Source: Simmondsia chinensis
Taxonomy: Eukaryota > Streptophyta > Magnoliopsida > Caryophyllales > Simmondsiaceae
DNA: 64,000 nucleotides
Reading direction: 5' to 3'
NCBI GenBank assembly: GCA_018398585.1
Contig: JAGTTD010000013.1
Location: forward strand, 7,908,492 to 7,972,491
The translations under genes were made by a program, and so were the position numbers. The notes beneath the pieces were generated by a model. The model saw nothing but the letters and a program-made list of their open reading frames with translations. It did no database searches and was not told the origin of the DNA. Shown here piece by piece: positions 54,994 to 64,000 of this stretch (position 1 is the first letter of the stretch; each line of letters opens with the position of its first letter).

Positions 54994-57900
54994 ATGGGAA
55001 GAGCTCCTTGTTGTGATAAGGTGGGATTGAAGAAGGGGCCGTGGACTATAGAAGAAGATCGGATTTTGATTAATTTCATTCAACGGCATGGCCATGGGAA
55101 CTGGCGTGCGCTCCCTAAGCAAGCAGGTAACTAATTATATGCATGTTCTTTGTGTCGTAGAACTAATTTAAAGTCGTAACTTTCGTGATCTTGCATACTT
55201 ATTTCATTTTTGGCATTCGATGTTAAAATTTGCCTAATTTGCAAATCTCATATGAAATTAGGTTTTATATGAAATTATAGCAGAATATCGTATTTTTTAT
55301 TTAAATACCCTAATGGTTATGAATGAAAGAAAACTGTTCATGATTATATGAAACAAGGTAGCTTTTTATATGAAATTATCAAAGAAAATTGTTCATGTTA
55401 TTTTAGCCAAGCATCATAGAGCACTTCCTCAAACCAAATGGGGATACTATCCATTCTCAATACTAGATCCAAATCCAATTTCACTGCGCCACATGCTCCA
55501 TAGTTCTTCCTAGGCATCGTTCTTAGTTGCGGACCACAGGAAAAGCTATCTAAAAGACTTCAGTCTGGCTTTACCACAATGCGCATCTAGCTCGGGTTGA
55601 TTTTTCTACCACTATTACTTTTCTTTTACTTTTTTATTTGTTTTCTTTGGACTCTTGTACCTTTCAAAAAATTTCCTCGGCGAGGGAATATTATCCAAAT
55701 ATCTCGATCAGTAATCGGGTCCAATAAAATTTAAACAAAAACCACAACCTGAAGTACTAAAAAACCCACATTAACCATTGACTAAGGCCTAGCAATGAAT
55801 GTGCAATTTCTTACTATATAAAGTGAAAATATAAACTAATAATTTTTTAAAATTACTTTCTAAGAAATAGAAAACTCGAAAAATAACATAGATTAAACAT
55901 CAATTTAAGCATTATCCGATGTTATAGGATTACTAAGATGCGGAAAGAGTTGCAGACTGCGATGGATGAATTACCTGAAGCCCGATATAAAAAGGGGGAA
56001 CTTCACAAAGGAAGAAGAGGACACTATCATTCAACTACATGAAACGATGGGAAACAAGTCAGTATCATTCAACTGCTTTTCTTTATATCCTTTTATTTAT
56101 TTCCAATACAATTAGTTGTGGTACCACATCAACTTAAATTTTGTCACCGTCACCTTTACTTTTTGTAGGTGCGTCCTATCTTGTATTGTGAATTTTTGCT
56201 CCTTATTTATCAGGAAAAAAATCACCGTCACTTTGTGTATATCTTTCGGGTTTCCCTCGAGAGATGCTGTCATTCATATTGCGAATTTTTTCTCACTAAT
56301 TATCAAAAAAATTTACTCGTTTGCTGCTTCTTTCTTCATTTTTGTTAATCACGTTGCATTTACTTCATAAGTGTTGTTGGAAAAAAATACATTTTTCAAG
56401 ATTAAGCATATATCTACCATTTTTTTGTTAAAATTATCGGGCCTTAGGCTCATCCTACATATAAACTCAAGTGAAGTTTTACCCCAAAACAATTGGCATT
56501 AGGTGGAGTAGCCTACGAGGCTTATATATTGACTGGCGTCTCATCTCCATTCAGCCATCGCCAAGGAGTCAGGAGTTTGATTCTCACTGAAGATATGCCT
56601 GTGACTTACCTGCTCGTGAGGATAATGGGATGGGCCGGGGTTTACTGGGGCAACCCAGGTTCCTCGTTACCCACTTATATATTGATCTCTTTTCTCTCAC
56701 AACTCCTATGTAAGATTTTTACTAGACTCGCATTGGTACCTTCAAACAGTTTTAAAAAGAAAAAAAAAAGTTTTTTTTTTTTTATCCAGCAAAAGTAATG
56801 TATTTTTTATCCAGTGGCCCAAAGGCCCCCACCTAAGCAGGGTCTGAGATAGATGTACGCAGCCTTCCCCCTTTATGGTGCTACCCTGAAAGGAGGCTGT
56901 TTCCGAGCACCCCCAACCTGAGGGGTGTAACATGAGGACTTTCCAAGAGGTCACCCATCTTGATACTACTCTCGCCCAAACACGCTTAACTTTAGAGTTT
57001 TAATGGAATCCGGTGCTTGCGTATTGGTACCATCTTAGGTTGATTGAAAAACACATCTGTATTCATTAAATGATATCAAAATCTTTTCTTTTTTCTTTTA
57101 GACCTAAGCAGGGGAATAGAACTTCTCCAATGAAACGAAACTAAACGTATAATTTAATAATTTAGAACCTATTTTTAAAAATTAATTGTAAACAAAAATT
57201 GTAATTTGAAAAAATTCATGCATTACCTCACATATTTATTTATTTCATTGTTGTACGGTTGTATGCTCTCATGCGTATACATACTTAGATGCTTGCATGC
57301 TTATTCCATCATTTGGGAACTCATATATATGATAGATTCATTGGTCATGAATTGATTACTTACTTGCAAGACGTATACGCATCCATCCTTAATTGGATCA
57401 AATAAAAGGTTGGAGGACCTCGGAAGCAGTCTCCCGTCAGGGTCTCATCCTGATGGGGTATGACTGCGTACATCCTTCCCCTCTCAGACCCTGCGCGAGC
57501 GGGAGCCCTTCAGGCAATGGGTTTATTGTTGTTGTTGTTGTAGTTGTTGTTGTACGCTACTTATCGAAAAAGAATACATATATTTATTTGATAGTTACAA
57601 AAACTTCTTCTACTTAAAGTAACGATAATTCTGTCAGGATATGCTTTGTTTTACTTTTCGAGTATGATCTTGGGGGAGTTTTATATATACATGCGTTCAA
57701 CGACTCATAAAGAGTAATTTTTGACAATTTAAAATATTAAATTTAATATATTTGGAAAAATACTATATAATATGCTAGGGACAACTAATAATTCCTTTTT
57801 TTCCTTTTGTTTAGATGGTCTGCCATTGCTGCAAGGTTACCTGGCAGGACAGACAATGAAATAAAAAACATCTGGCACACATATTTGAAGAAGAGGCTAC

Positions 57901-58457
57901 CAAAATACCAACTCGCAAGTACCAAAACCAAAAGACAGCGGCAACAAAAGGTGACGTCTTCAACATCCGAGAGTCCTGTTACCGAGATACTAATGCAATC
58001 ATCAACAAATCTGGCCAATTCATCTCCAGCTATTGTTAATGATACTAGTACTACAACCATGATGAGCCAAAATGTCAGCGATAGTAGTATCTCTAATAAT
58101 ATCACACCCAGTTCGCCCCAACAATCTTCCAGCGATGGAACATCATCAGTCACCTATCAACCCAATGAGATCGATAACTCAATACAATCCTATGATAGCT
58201 TCCCGATGATTGATGAAACATTTTGGTCCCAAGATCTTTTAAACAACGAGCTGGATACTGCAAATACTCCATTAAGCTTTGGCGATGATTGGACATTTCA
58301 ATTTCCAAAGGACAACATTGCAACTGACCCTGGTGTTCCACTTTATGGCGATAACTACAATTACAATTCTAATAACATTATCACCAATACTAGCACGGAA
58401 TTCTGGTATGATATTTTCGTCAAAGCAGGTGAATCAACAGAGCTACTAGAATTCTAA
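54994..58457 (+). CDS. R2R3-MYB transcription factor, subgroup 2 (MYB13/14/15-like)
   Basis: The coding sequence joins 54994-55126 (133 bp), 55928-56057 (130 bp) and 57815-58457 (643 bp), giving 301 aa. Splice sites are CAG|GTAACT...TTATAG|GA and CAA|GTCAGT...GTTTAG|AT, and the first two exon lengths are those usual for plant R2R3-MYBs. The protein starts [18 protein letters not shown]2 has Trp17, Trp37 and Trp57; R3 has Phe70, Trp89 and Trp108, so the DNA-binding repeats are complete. The Ser/Thr/Asn-rich C-terminal half carries MIDETFW at 219-225 and [13 protein letters not shown] at 283-295, the two subgroup-2 motifs. Subgroup-2 MYBs are nuclear regulators of cold, defence and phenylpropanoid genes (lignin, stilbenes); that role is inferred from family. 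No frame break was seen, so the gene looks intact. Intron 2 (1757 bp) is loaded with retroelements. Confidence 0.93.
55127..55927 (+). other. MYB intron 1
   Basis: 801 bp, GT-AG, phase 1. It is AT-rich and holds no clear transposon end. Confidence 0.85.
56426..56748. repeat. Solo TRIM LTR in MYB intron 2
   Basis: It starts TGTTAAAATTATCGGGCCTT and ends TACCTTCAAACA, following the 200-bp LTR of 62930-63129 except for a short insertion in the middle. No PBS or PPT adjoins it, so it is a solo LTR. Confidence 0.65.
56533..56673. mobile_element. 141-bp insertion inside the TRIM LTR, SINE-like
   Basis: The insert is flanked by an identical 12-bp sequence, CTTATATATTGA, at 56521-56532 and 56674-56685. 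Removing the insert and one repeat restores the TRIM consensus. GGAGTTTGATTCTCAC could be a decayed B box, but no A box was found. Duplication length and size suit a SINE. Confidence 0.55.
56811..57046 (-). mobile_element. 5S-rRNA-headed SINE, copy 2, in MYB intron 2
   Basis: On the minus strand the head reads CACCGGATTCCATT, AAAGTTAAGCGTGTTTGGGC, GAGAGTAGTATCAAGATGGG, and GGAAAGTCCTCATGTTACAC, reaching the natural 3' end of 5S rRNA. The body follows as GGAAACAGCCTCC, GGGGGAAGGCTGCGTACATC, GACCCTGC. Head and body meet at CCCTCAGGTTGGGG in both copies. The 3' side runs into an A-rich tract (T run at about 56771-56783). Confidence 0.7.
57405..57558 (+). mobile_element. SINE with angiosperm 3' domain and (TTG)n tail, in MYB intron 2
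   Basis: The body CGTCAGGGTCTCATCCTGAT, GACTGCGTACATCC, CAGACCCTGCGCGAGCGGGA is followed by TTGTTGTTGTTG at 57527-57556. It is the same body type as at 24425-24556, on the opposite strand. Confidence 0.6.
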
Positions 58458-58857
58458 CGTTCCGAAAATATCTTTTCTTTCCTTTCCATGCAAGGCTTGG
58501 GAAAAAGAAAGGGAATGGATCATGCATGCATGTCCCACAAGGGGAGCAAGAATTCAAGTCGGATGGTGCACAATTTTGACCATTGCTTCATGCATGGTGG
58601 GCCCCATTTGACAATAATTTGGATTAGAATCCAGTTATATAATTTTATAGTCCTTTTTTTGATAAGTCATTATTATATAGTCCTTTTTGTATAAGAAAAT
58701 ATCAATTTTTTTAAACAGAATGATCTTGTATAGTATCGAATATACCAGTTGATGTTTACATGTACCAATTTGAATAGCACAAAAAGAAGAAAACTCATAC
58801 AAGTTTTACTTGGTAACATGCTAGCTAGCTAGTTAAGGAGATTCTTTATTTATTTAA
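58458..58857 (+). other. MYB 3' flank
   Basis: Downstream sequence of the MYB gene. AATAAT at about 58613 could serve as a poly(A) signal. No further gene is seen. Confidence 0.4.
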
Positions 58858-59362
58858 AGATAAATTATAAAAAAATTTTTTGACTTTTGCTTTAATAATA
58901 AAAAATTTCCCTCATAAATAAAATCACTCACTAAACCCCCTAACTTTTAAAAAAATTTCACTTTGCCCCCAAATAAATTTTTTTGACCATTTTGCCCCTC
59001 AACCAAAAAAAAAGTTATATTTTATCTCATAATATTTTTTCTTAAAAATTTTAAAAATACTTTTTATCTTCTAAACTTATATAATATTATTATAATTAAT
59101 TAAAATAATTATATTTTTATAAATATAGAAAATTTTCTTAATTTTTTTTGCAAAAAACATAAAATATTTAATTTTTATCTAATAATATAAAATTTTTTTC
59201 TAAAAATAAAATTAAATATTAGGGGCAAAACGGTCAAAAATAAATTATATAGAGGTTAAGTGATAAATTTTTAAAAGTAAATGAATTTTGTGAGTATTTT
59301 TATTTGGGGGAGAGCTTTCTGTTTTTAAAATAAAAGACAGGACGATTTTTTGTAATTTATCT
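58858..59362. mobile_element. Mutator-like MITE, 505 bp
   Basis: The ends AGATAAATTATAAAAAAAT and TTTTTTGTAATTTATCT are inverted repeats. The 9-bp duplication TTTATTTAA is identical at 58849-58857 and 59363-59371. Very AT-rich, non-coding. Confidence 0.75.
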
Positions 59363-59953
59363 TTTATTTAAAAGGACTTGTATTTGTTTGTAACAGTAAT
59401 AAAGGCAGACGGAAATACATACTGACTTTATGAAAAGACATTTTTTTTTATGAGTAATGGTTTATGAGCTTACGTAATTTGCACGTCTAATGCATACAGC
59501 ATAAAGTTGCCAGCCTTTAAAAAAATAATTAGTTATCGTTTTTTTATATTTAGTTTTTCTTATCACGTAATTGGATATATAAATTGGATGTGTGTGATAT
59601 TTTCTTTCCTTTAGGCAGTATGCAACTTGAGCGTAAAGTTTAGATATTTCTTTTAAAAGACTGAAAACTAAAAGAACAAAAAAAACTACTCATTTCAATT
59701 GTTAGAAGGGCCCTATTTTCTAGGTGTGCAAAATTTTGTTTCTCAAGCTTATCTTGTTAATTATCGAAAAAAAAAATTAGAATATTATTATCTCAAAATT
59801 ATTATGCCAGAAAGGAAAATCAGAAGACAATTGGATAAAGGAGTTGTACATAGCAAAAGCTCGTATAATGAACTTGAATGTGTTAGGAAACATCAAATAA
59901 AAATTTAAAAAAAAAAAAGAGCAAAAAATGTACAAAAAAAAAATGTGGAGAGT
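59363..59953. other. Spacer with a LINE 3' end
   Basis: The segment 59699-59777 ends GCTTATCTTGTTAATTATCG plus A run, an L1-type tail on the + strand. Nothing else could be assigned. Confidence 0.45.
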
Positions 59954-61158
59954 TGATGCAACGCACATTAGGGATGGCAATGGATCGAGTTTGGGTAAAG
60001 TTCGGGTTAGATTCCTCTTTATTCAGATCCAACCTAGAAAAAATCCAACCCAACCCAATTCTGAAAAAAAAATCCATTTATTCCATAAAATTTTAATCCA
60101 TGTACAAATCCATTGGGTGAAACAAATATCCGGCCTAAATCAATAACCTATTTAAATACAAGAAAAATTATGATATTACATTATAATATTAATATGGATA
60201 ACAATAATAATACAATAAAAATACCACAGAAGTCAATATTTGGACAAATTGTTACATATTTTCCTTTTTTATTTAGTATGTATATTAATATTAGTACTAA
60301 TGATAATGGTGTAATATTAGACAATCAATCAAAAACCTCTTTAACGAATAATCTTTGCATATGAATTTATTACATTGTGATTTTCATGAAGAATATTATT
60401 GTATTAAAACAAGTCCCAACTATTGGCACACTAAAAAAAAATATTGGAATTTAGTTTGACATGTTAAATACTCAAAATTTAGTAATTTTAAAATTTTATA
60501 CTATACTAAACATAATTTCGAGTCGGATTTGGGACCCGACCCAAAAACTATTTACCAACATCTAAATCCAAATCCATTTAAAACTCAATTTTTACATCCA
60601 AATCCATCATAACTGGATTGGGTTGGATGGATATCCAACGGGTTCAGGTCCAATTGCCATTAGGGAAACATATAGTTCAATAGCCTCCTTTTAATTTCTT
60701 ATTGCTAAAACAATTAAAAAACAAGAAAAATTGTTTAACTCTAATTCTTACAATCCGAGAATAGAAGAAAACTCTAAACAATGATAAAAATCTAATGAAA
60801 TTGAAATAAATAAAAACATAACTAACCCTTTCTTCAAATAGAGGAGCTTTCCTAACTAGATTCAAACTAACAAAATAAATACAAATTTTAAATTAAATTC
60901 CTATCTAAAGATCAACTGTGGATATTAGCTATTCTTATGCTCATCTAGCAATCCGTGTGATCATCCTAAAAACAAAGACTAAAAATACAAAGATGAATAA
61001 AAAAAATTAACTAATCTAATTTAAATTAAAGTCTTTTAATTAATGTAAAACTCTAACTCGCTCCACCCTTTTTTGCGTATCTCTCTCCTCTATCCGCATC
61101 TCTCTTCCATCCCGCCAATAGCCCCATAACTCGCCAGGACTAAGGTGTGGCTGCATTA
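59954..61158 (-). repeat. LTR of a Ty3-type element (same family as 14903-18351), split by a hAT element
   Basis: It starts TGATGCAACGCA and ends GTGGCTGCATTA. The parts CAAATAGAGGAGCTTTCC, AGCAATCCGTGTGATC and CTCTAACTCGCTCC match the LTRs at 14903 and 17862. Removing the hAT insertion leaves about 510 bp, close to the 490-bp relative. It is the 3' LTR of a minus-strand element whose 5' LTR was not found. Confidence 0.65.
59974..60657. mobile_element. Non-autonomous hAT element inside the Ty3 LTR
   Basis: An identical 8-bp sequence, CATTAGGG, lies at 59966-59973 and 60658-60665. The ends ATGGCAATGG and CCAATTGCCAT are inverted repeats that overlap the right duplication slightly. GGGTTGGATGG-type runs near the ends are common in hAT elements. 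The interior is AT-rich and non-coding. Confidence 0.6.
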
Positions 61159-61600
61159 TTTTCTCCAGATAGGAGAATTGATCTTCGAATTCACCAACGA
61201 ATTATTTGGGTTATTCTTGCTAAGTTATGCCCTGGTCTCCATCTCTTCAAGCTCCAACTTGCCAAGCTCGCCCAAATGTGAACTGTGGACTAGGCTCGCC
61301 AAGATGCAGGTTGTAACCCGCCTCGTCAAGACGCAGGCGGCATCATTCTCCTTGGCTTCAAAAGAATTCGCCCATGAATTTGTCAACAATTCTTTCGGAT
61401 CATTCTCACCAAGTCAAGGGTTGCATCACTCTTGCCAATGTCTCGATTACTCGCCATCTTCCAATACGGCTTCCTAGAATAGCACATCAAGAGTACATCC
61501 TAATCCAACACAATGTTGACGGGGTCTCCATGCTTATACCCCTCAAGTAACCTCCTTGGGTTTCAAACTTAGTCTTCCACGATGCAAGTGTTACTCCTTC
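61159..61600 (-). other. Non-coding part of the Ty3-type element
   Basis: Sequence between the LTR and the coding remnant, corresponding to the untranslated region near the polypurine tract in the relative at 15365-15790. CTTCGAATTC-type motifs recur as there. Confidence 0.45.
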
Positions 61601-61601
61601 T

Positions 61602-62175
61602 TCAGACCCAACACGGTAGCCACCTTCGAATTCTGCAATTAGCATAGAAAGTTAACCAATCTCGGAACGAGTAGTCGATAACATACTGTGATCTTATTGA
61701 TGGTTCTGCTATCAAGACATATCCCGTCTTTTGTTGGCATCGGGATAATTGATCCGCTCTTCGGGCTCTCTCGAATGAAAACCCTGGTGAGTAGCTTCCA
61801 AACTTGGCGCCTAAAATCTTCACTCTTCGCAAGGTGCACTTGGTAATATGGAGCTTTTGGTAGGACAACCCCTGGATCCGATCAACCCAGTGTTGAATGC
61901 CAATTGATGGCGGTGGAGAACTTGGCAACCTTTTTGGGTAGACGTCCTTTGACAATTTTTCCACCTCTTCTGGTACTTCACCCTGTTCCTCCTGGCACTC
62001 CTTGCCCATCTTGTTCTCGCCAATTTACATGGCAAGCATGGCTCTGTCCTATACATTCGGGTTTTCGGTAACCAAACATGGTGCTTTGTCCTTCTTTAGG
62101 CAATAAGACTAACTTTGTGCCCACAAACACAAAGTTGTAGGTGTTGTGCCTTCCAATATATTACCCGACGGCACA
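61602..62175 (-). pseudogene. Ty3/gypsy protease end and start of RT, degenerate
   Basis: Across frames the minus strand gives NTYNFVFVGTKLVLLPKEG (end of the protease region, about 62090-62160) and an acidic linker (EVPEEVEKLSKDVYPK). It continues with RRQVWKLLTRVFIRESPKSG and CLDSRTINKITVCYR, the first RT block. These match the frame at 16473-17519 in order and spacing. Stops and shifts are frequent, and the RT catalytic block is missing here too. Confidence 0.6.
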
Positions 62176-62929
62176 TATATCATATTAAATCTTCTAAATC
62201 TATCCAAACGTATCAGAAACACAAACATCACTAATGCCCTTTCTTCTTTCAAGCACGCGTGAATTTTTCAAGTTTTTGTTGGCCTTGATCACCGCAACCA
62301 ATTCTCCCTTTGTGACTATTATTCTTCCAACTCAAGTGACCATGGCCCAGCTCATCAATCCTGCTCAAAGCGATTAATTTTTTTTGAATATATAACTTAC
62401 TTTTAATAACGCCTTCGCCTTGCCATCACACATGTTGATCTCGAAGATTGTACACAATACCTTCAATTTTGACCTCTTCATTGTTGGGCAACAAAAGCAT
62501 GCCATCACATCTTCCAAAAGAGACGACTATATTGATCTTTGTAGAAACGTGAAGGAAGCATTATGAATCTATAGAACCAATGAATCTTCACTCGTCACAA
62601 AGAAAAGATCATCATCAAAAGCTACGTTGGTCATCTCCGCTTTCCAATGTATATTCTTGAATTCTTCTAAATTCACTTTTATATTTTTGCCAGACACTTG
62701 AATATGAACCATCTCATCAAAATAAAAACTCTATTGTCACTCTAATCCCTCTTATTTGTGTTTGCTATTTTAATTTAAGGTTTGATGTTCGTGGGTGAAC
62801 CTAATAGGTTTTGCATTCTTCACATGCTAACACTGATTGTCAAAATGGGTCTACTATTGAGTGGCATAAGGCTCCACTTGAAGCCCAAGTTTATAATGAA
62901 ATTACTGGATCGAATTACGATGAGACTTT
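62176..62929 (-). other. Degenerate retroelement-like sequence
   Basis: On the minus strand, pieces such as PNNEEVKIEGIVYNLRDQHV and VGRIIVTKGELVAVIKANK look like a Copia protease to GAG-pre-integrase region, but no catalytic motif is intact. A short + strand frame at 62782-62967 is not convincing. Confidence 0.3.
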
Positions 62930-63129
62930 TGTTAAATTTTCATCGGGCCTTTAGGCCCAACCCATAGAGTTGGAACACAAGAGATCCACATATAAGCCCA
63001 AGTGGGGTTCCATCCTAAAACCAATTGGCCATAGGTGGAGTAACCCACTAGGCTTATAAGGTGATCTCTTCTCTCTCACAATTCCAATGTGGGATTCTAA
63101 TTATTAGGCTCACATGTGAAGTCTCAACA

Positions 63130-63140
63130 CTCCCTCTCAC
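63130..63140 (-). promoter_or_regulatory. TRIM polypurine tract
   Basis: The minus strand GTGAGAGGGAG ends exactly where the LTR begins (TGTTGAGAC). The same tract follows the LTR ending at 63744, and GTGAGGGGGAG precedes the truncated LTR at 63373. Confidence 0.7.
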
Positions 63141-63532
63141 ATGTGAGACTGCGACAAACGCAACACTCGCCCTCTCCGATCCAATTGGATCCAACATACT
63201 GGAGAGGCCCTTGGCGCACCAAACACAAATGCACATCCTCTTCATGAGGACAAGGTGCGACAAACATGAGATCGGGATCAACAACCCGCTCTGATACCAG
63301 CTTATAAGGTGATCTCTTCTTTCTCTCAACTCCGATGTGGGATTCCACAAGACTCACATGTGGAGTCTTCAACACTCCCCCTCACATGTGAGTCTATGAC
63401 AAACGTACCCTTCACCTTCTCCGATCCAATTGGATTCAACATACTGGAGAGGCCCTTGGCGCACCAAACACAAATGCACATCCTCTTCATGAGGACAAGG
63501 TGCGACAAACACGAGATCGGGATCAACAACCG

Positions 63533-63544
63533 GCTCTGATACCA
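63533..63544 (-). promoter_or_regulatory. TRIM primer-binding site, initiator tRNA-Met
   Basis: The minus strand TGGTATCAGAGC is contiguous with the LTR end at 63545. Copies also lie at about 63288-63299 (next to the truncated LTR) and, with one change (TGATATCAGAGC), at 63903-63914. Confidence 0.8.
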
Positions 63545-64000
63545 TGTTAAATTTTCATCGGGCCTTTAGGCCCAACCCATAGATTTGGAACACAAGAGAT
63601 CCACATATAAGCCCAAGTGGGGTTCCATCCTAAAACCAATTGGCCATAGGTGGAGTAACCCACTAGGCTTATAAGGTGATCTCTTCTCTCTCACAATTCC
63701 AATGTGGGATTCTAATTATTAGGCTCACATGTGAAGTCTCAACACTCCCTCTCACATGTGAGACTGCGACAAACGCAACACTCGCCGTCTCCGATCCAAT
63801 TGGATCCAACATACTGGAGAGGCCCTTGGCGCACCAAACACAAATGCACATCCTCTTCATGAGGACAAGGTGCGACAAATACAAGATCGGGATCAACAAC
63901 CCGCTCTGATATCATGTTAAATTTCACCGGGCCTTAGGCCCAACCCATGGAGTTGGAACACATGACATCAACATATAAGCCCAAGTGGGGTTCCATCCAA

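Larger units (their letters stand above)
56058..57814 (+). other. MYB intron 2, enlarged by retroelements
   Basis: 1757 bp, GT-AG, phase 2. It contains LINE-tail-like segments (56160-56215 and 56270-56312), a TRIM LTR with a nested insertion, a 5S-headed SINE and a TTG-tailed SINE. The intron-exon borders are normal. Confidence 0.85.
62930..64000 (-). mobile_element. Tandem array of a TRIM retrotransposon
   Basis: The LTRs are 62930-63129 (200 bp), 63300-63373 (74 bp, truncated), 63545-63744 (200 bp) and 63915 to the window end. Internal segments of about 170 bp separate them. On the minus strand each LTR runs TGTTGAGAC...AAATTTAACA. The primer site TGGTATCAGAGC directly adjoins the LTR at 63545, and the polypurine tract GTGAGAGGGAG directly precedes the LTRs. 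The internal segment has no coding capacity. A small LTR, adjacent PBS and PPT and no genes define a terminal-repeat retrotransposon in miniature, moved by enzymes of other elements. Head-to-tail LTR sharing suggests unequal recombination or tandem integration. Confidence 0.8.

Noticed and set aside
54835..55122. 95-codon minus-strand frame
   Set aside because: It is antisense to MYB exon 1 and leader.
57785..58153. 122-codon minus-strand frame
   Set aside because: It is a shadow of MYB exon 3 on the opposite strand.
1..64000. CRISPR array, operon, bacterial promoter or riboswitch
   Set aside because: None was seen, and the window is plant nuclear DNA.
62930..64000. Satellite DNA array
   Set aside because: The repeated unit has LTR, primer site and polypurine tract in correct order, so a TRIM retrotransposon array explains it better.

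Overview
This is nuclear DNA from a dicotyledonous flowering plant. The evidence is an intron-containing R2R3-MYB gene with the usual plant exon sizes (133 bp, 130 bp, long last exon), plant-type Copia and Ty3 retrotransposons primed by initiator tRNA-Met, L1- and RTE-type LINEs, angiosperm SINEs, and many MITE-like DNA elements, all in AT-rich sequence with no operons. A species cannot be named. An Ericales-like genome is only a weak guess from the repeat mix.

Only one convincing host gene is present: a subgroup-2 R2R3-MYB transcription factor (MYB13/14/15-like) at 54994-58457 on the + strand, three exons, 301 codons, with a TATA box and two W-box-like motifs upstream. Its upstream region holds a Tourist-like element with a Mutator-like MITE inside it, then a 5S-rRNA-headed SINE. 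Its second intron (1757 bp) holds a TRIM LTR with a short insertion, a second 5S-headed SINE and a third SINE with a TTG tail.

The rest is a layered transposon landscape. 1-5000: small hAT element, TRIM LTR relic, and a 1-kb LINE-derived element with a very long G run. 5033-7386: a Harbinger/Tourist-like element invaded by an internally deleted Copia that keeps one chimeric reading frame. 7538-7900: tRNA-like remnant and a long fold-back. 8644-14885: a hAT-like element split by a full-length Copia (8844-13847, 5-bp target duplication AGATT) and followed by a minisatellite. 14903-18351: a Ty3-type element with protease but almost no reverse transcriptase. 19336-26000: LINE tails, direct repeats, a LINE carrying ORF1 only, a SINE and RTE LINE fragments. 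26262-31886: solo Copia LTR, hAT element in a CTCG-rich repeat zone, L1 ORF2 remnant, Copia fragment. 32384-35570: TRIM LTR split by a second copy of the 1-kb LINE-derived element, two Mutator-like MITEs with perfect 9-bp duplications, a tRNA-type SINE, and a poly(A)-only retroposition. 36093-46815: two Ale/Retrofit-type Copia elements in the same orientation. 46868-52737: long-TIR MITE, then a Tork/TNT1-type Copia on the + strand, same family as the one at 8844. 58858-64000: another MITE, a Ty3 LTR split by a hAT element, its degenerate protease/RT region, and a tandem TRIM array running off the end.

All large retrotransposons carry stops, frameshifts or lost catalytic residues and none looks autonomous. 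Coordinates of insertion ends were read by eye from terminal repeats and target-site duplications. Family names come from recognised motifs, not from a database search.
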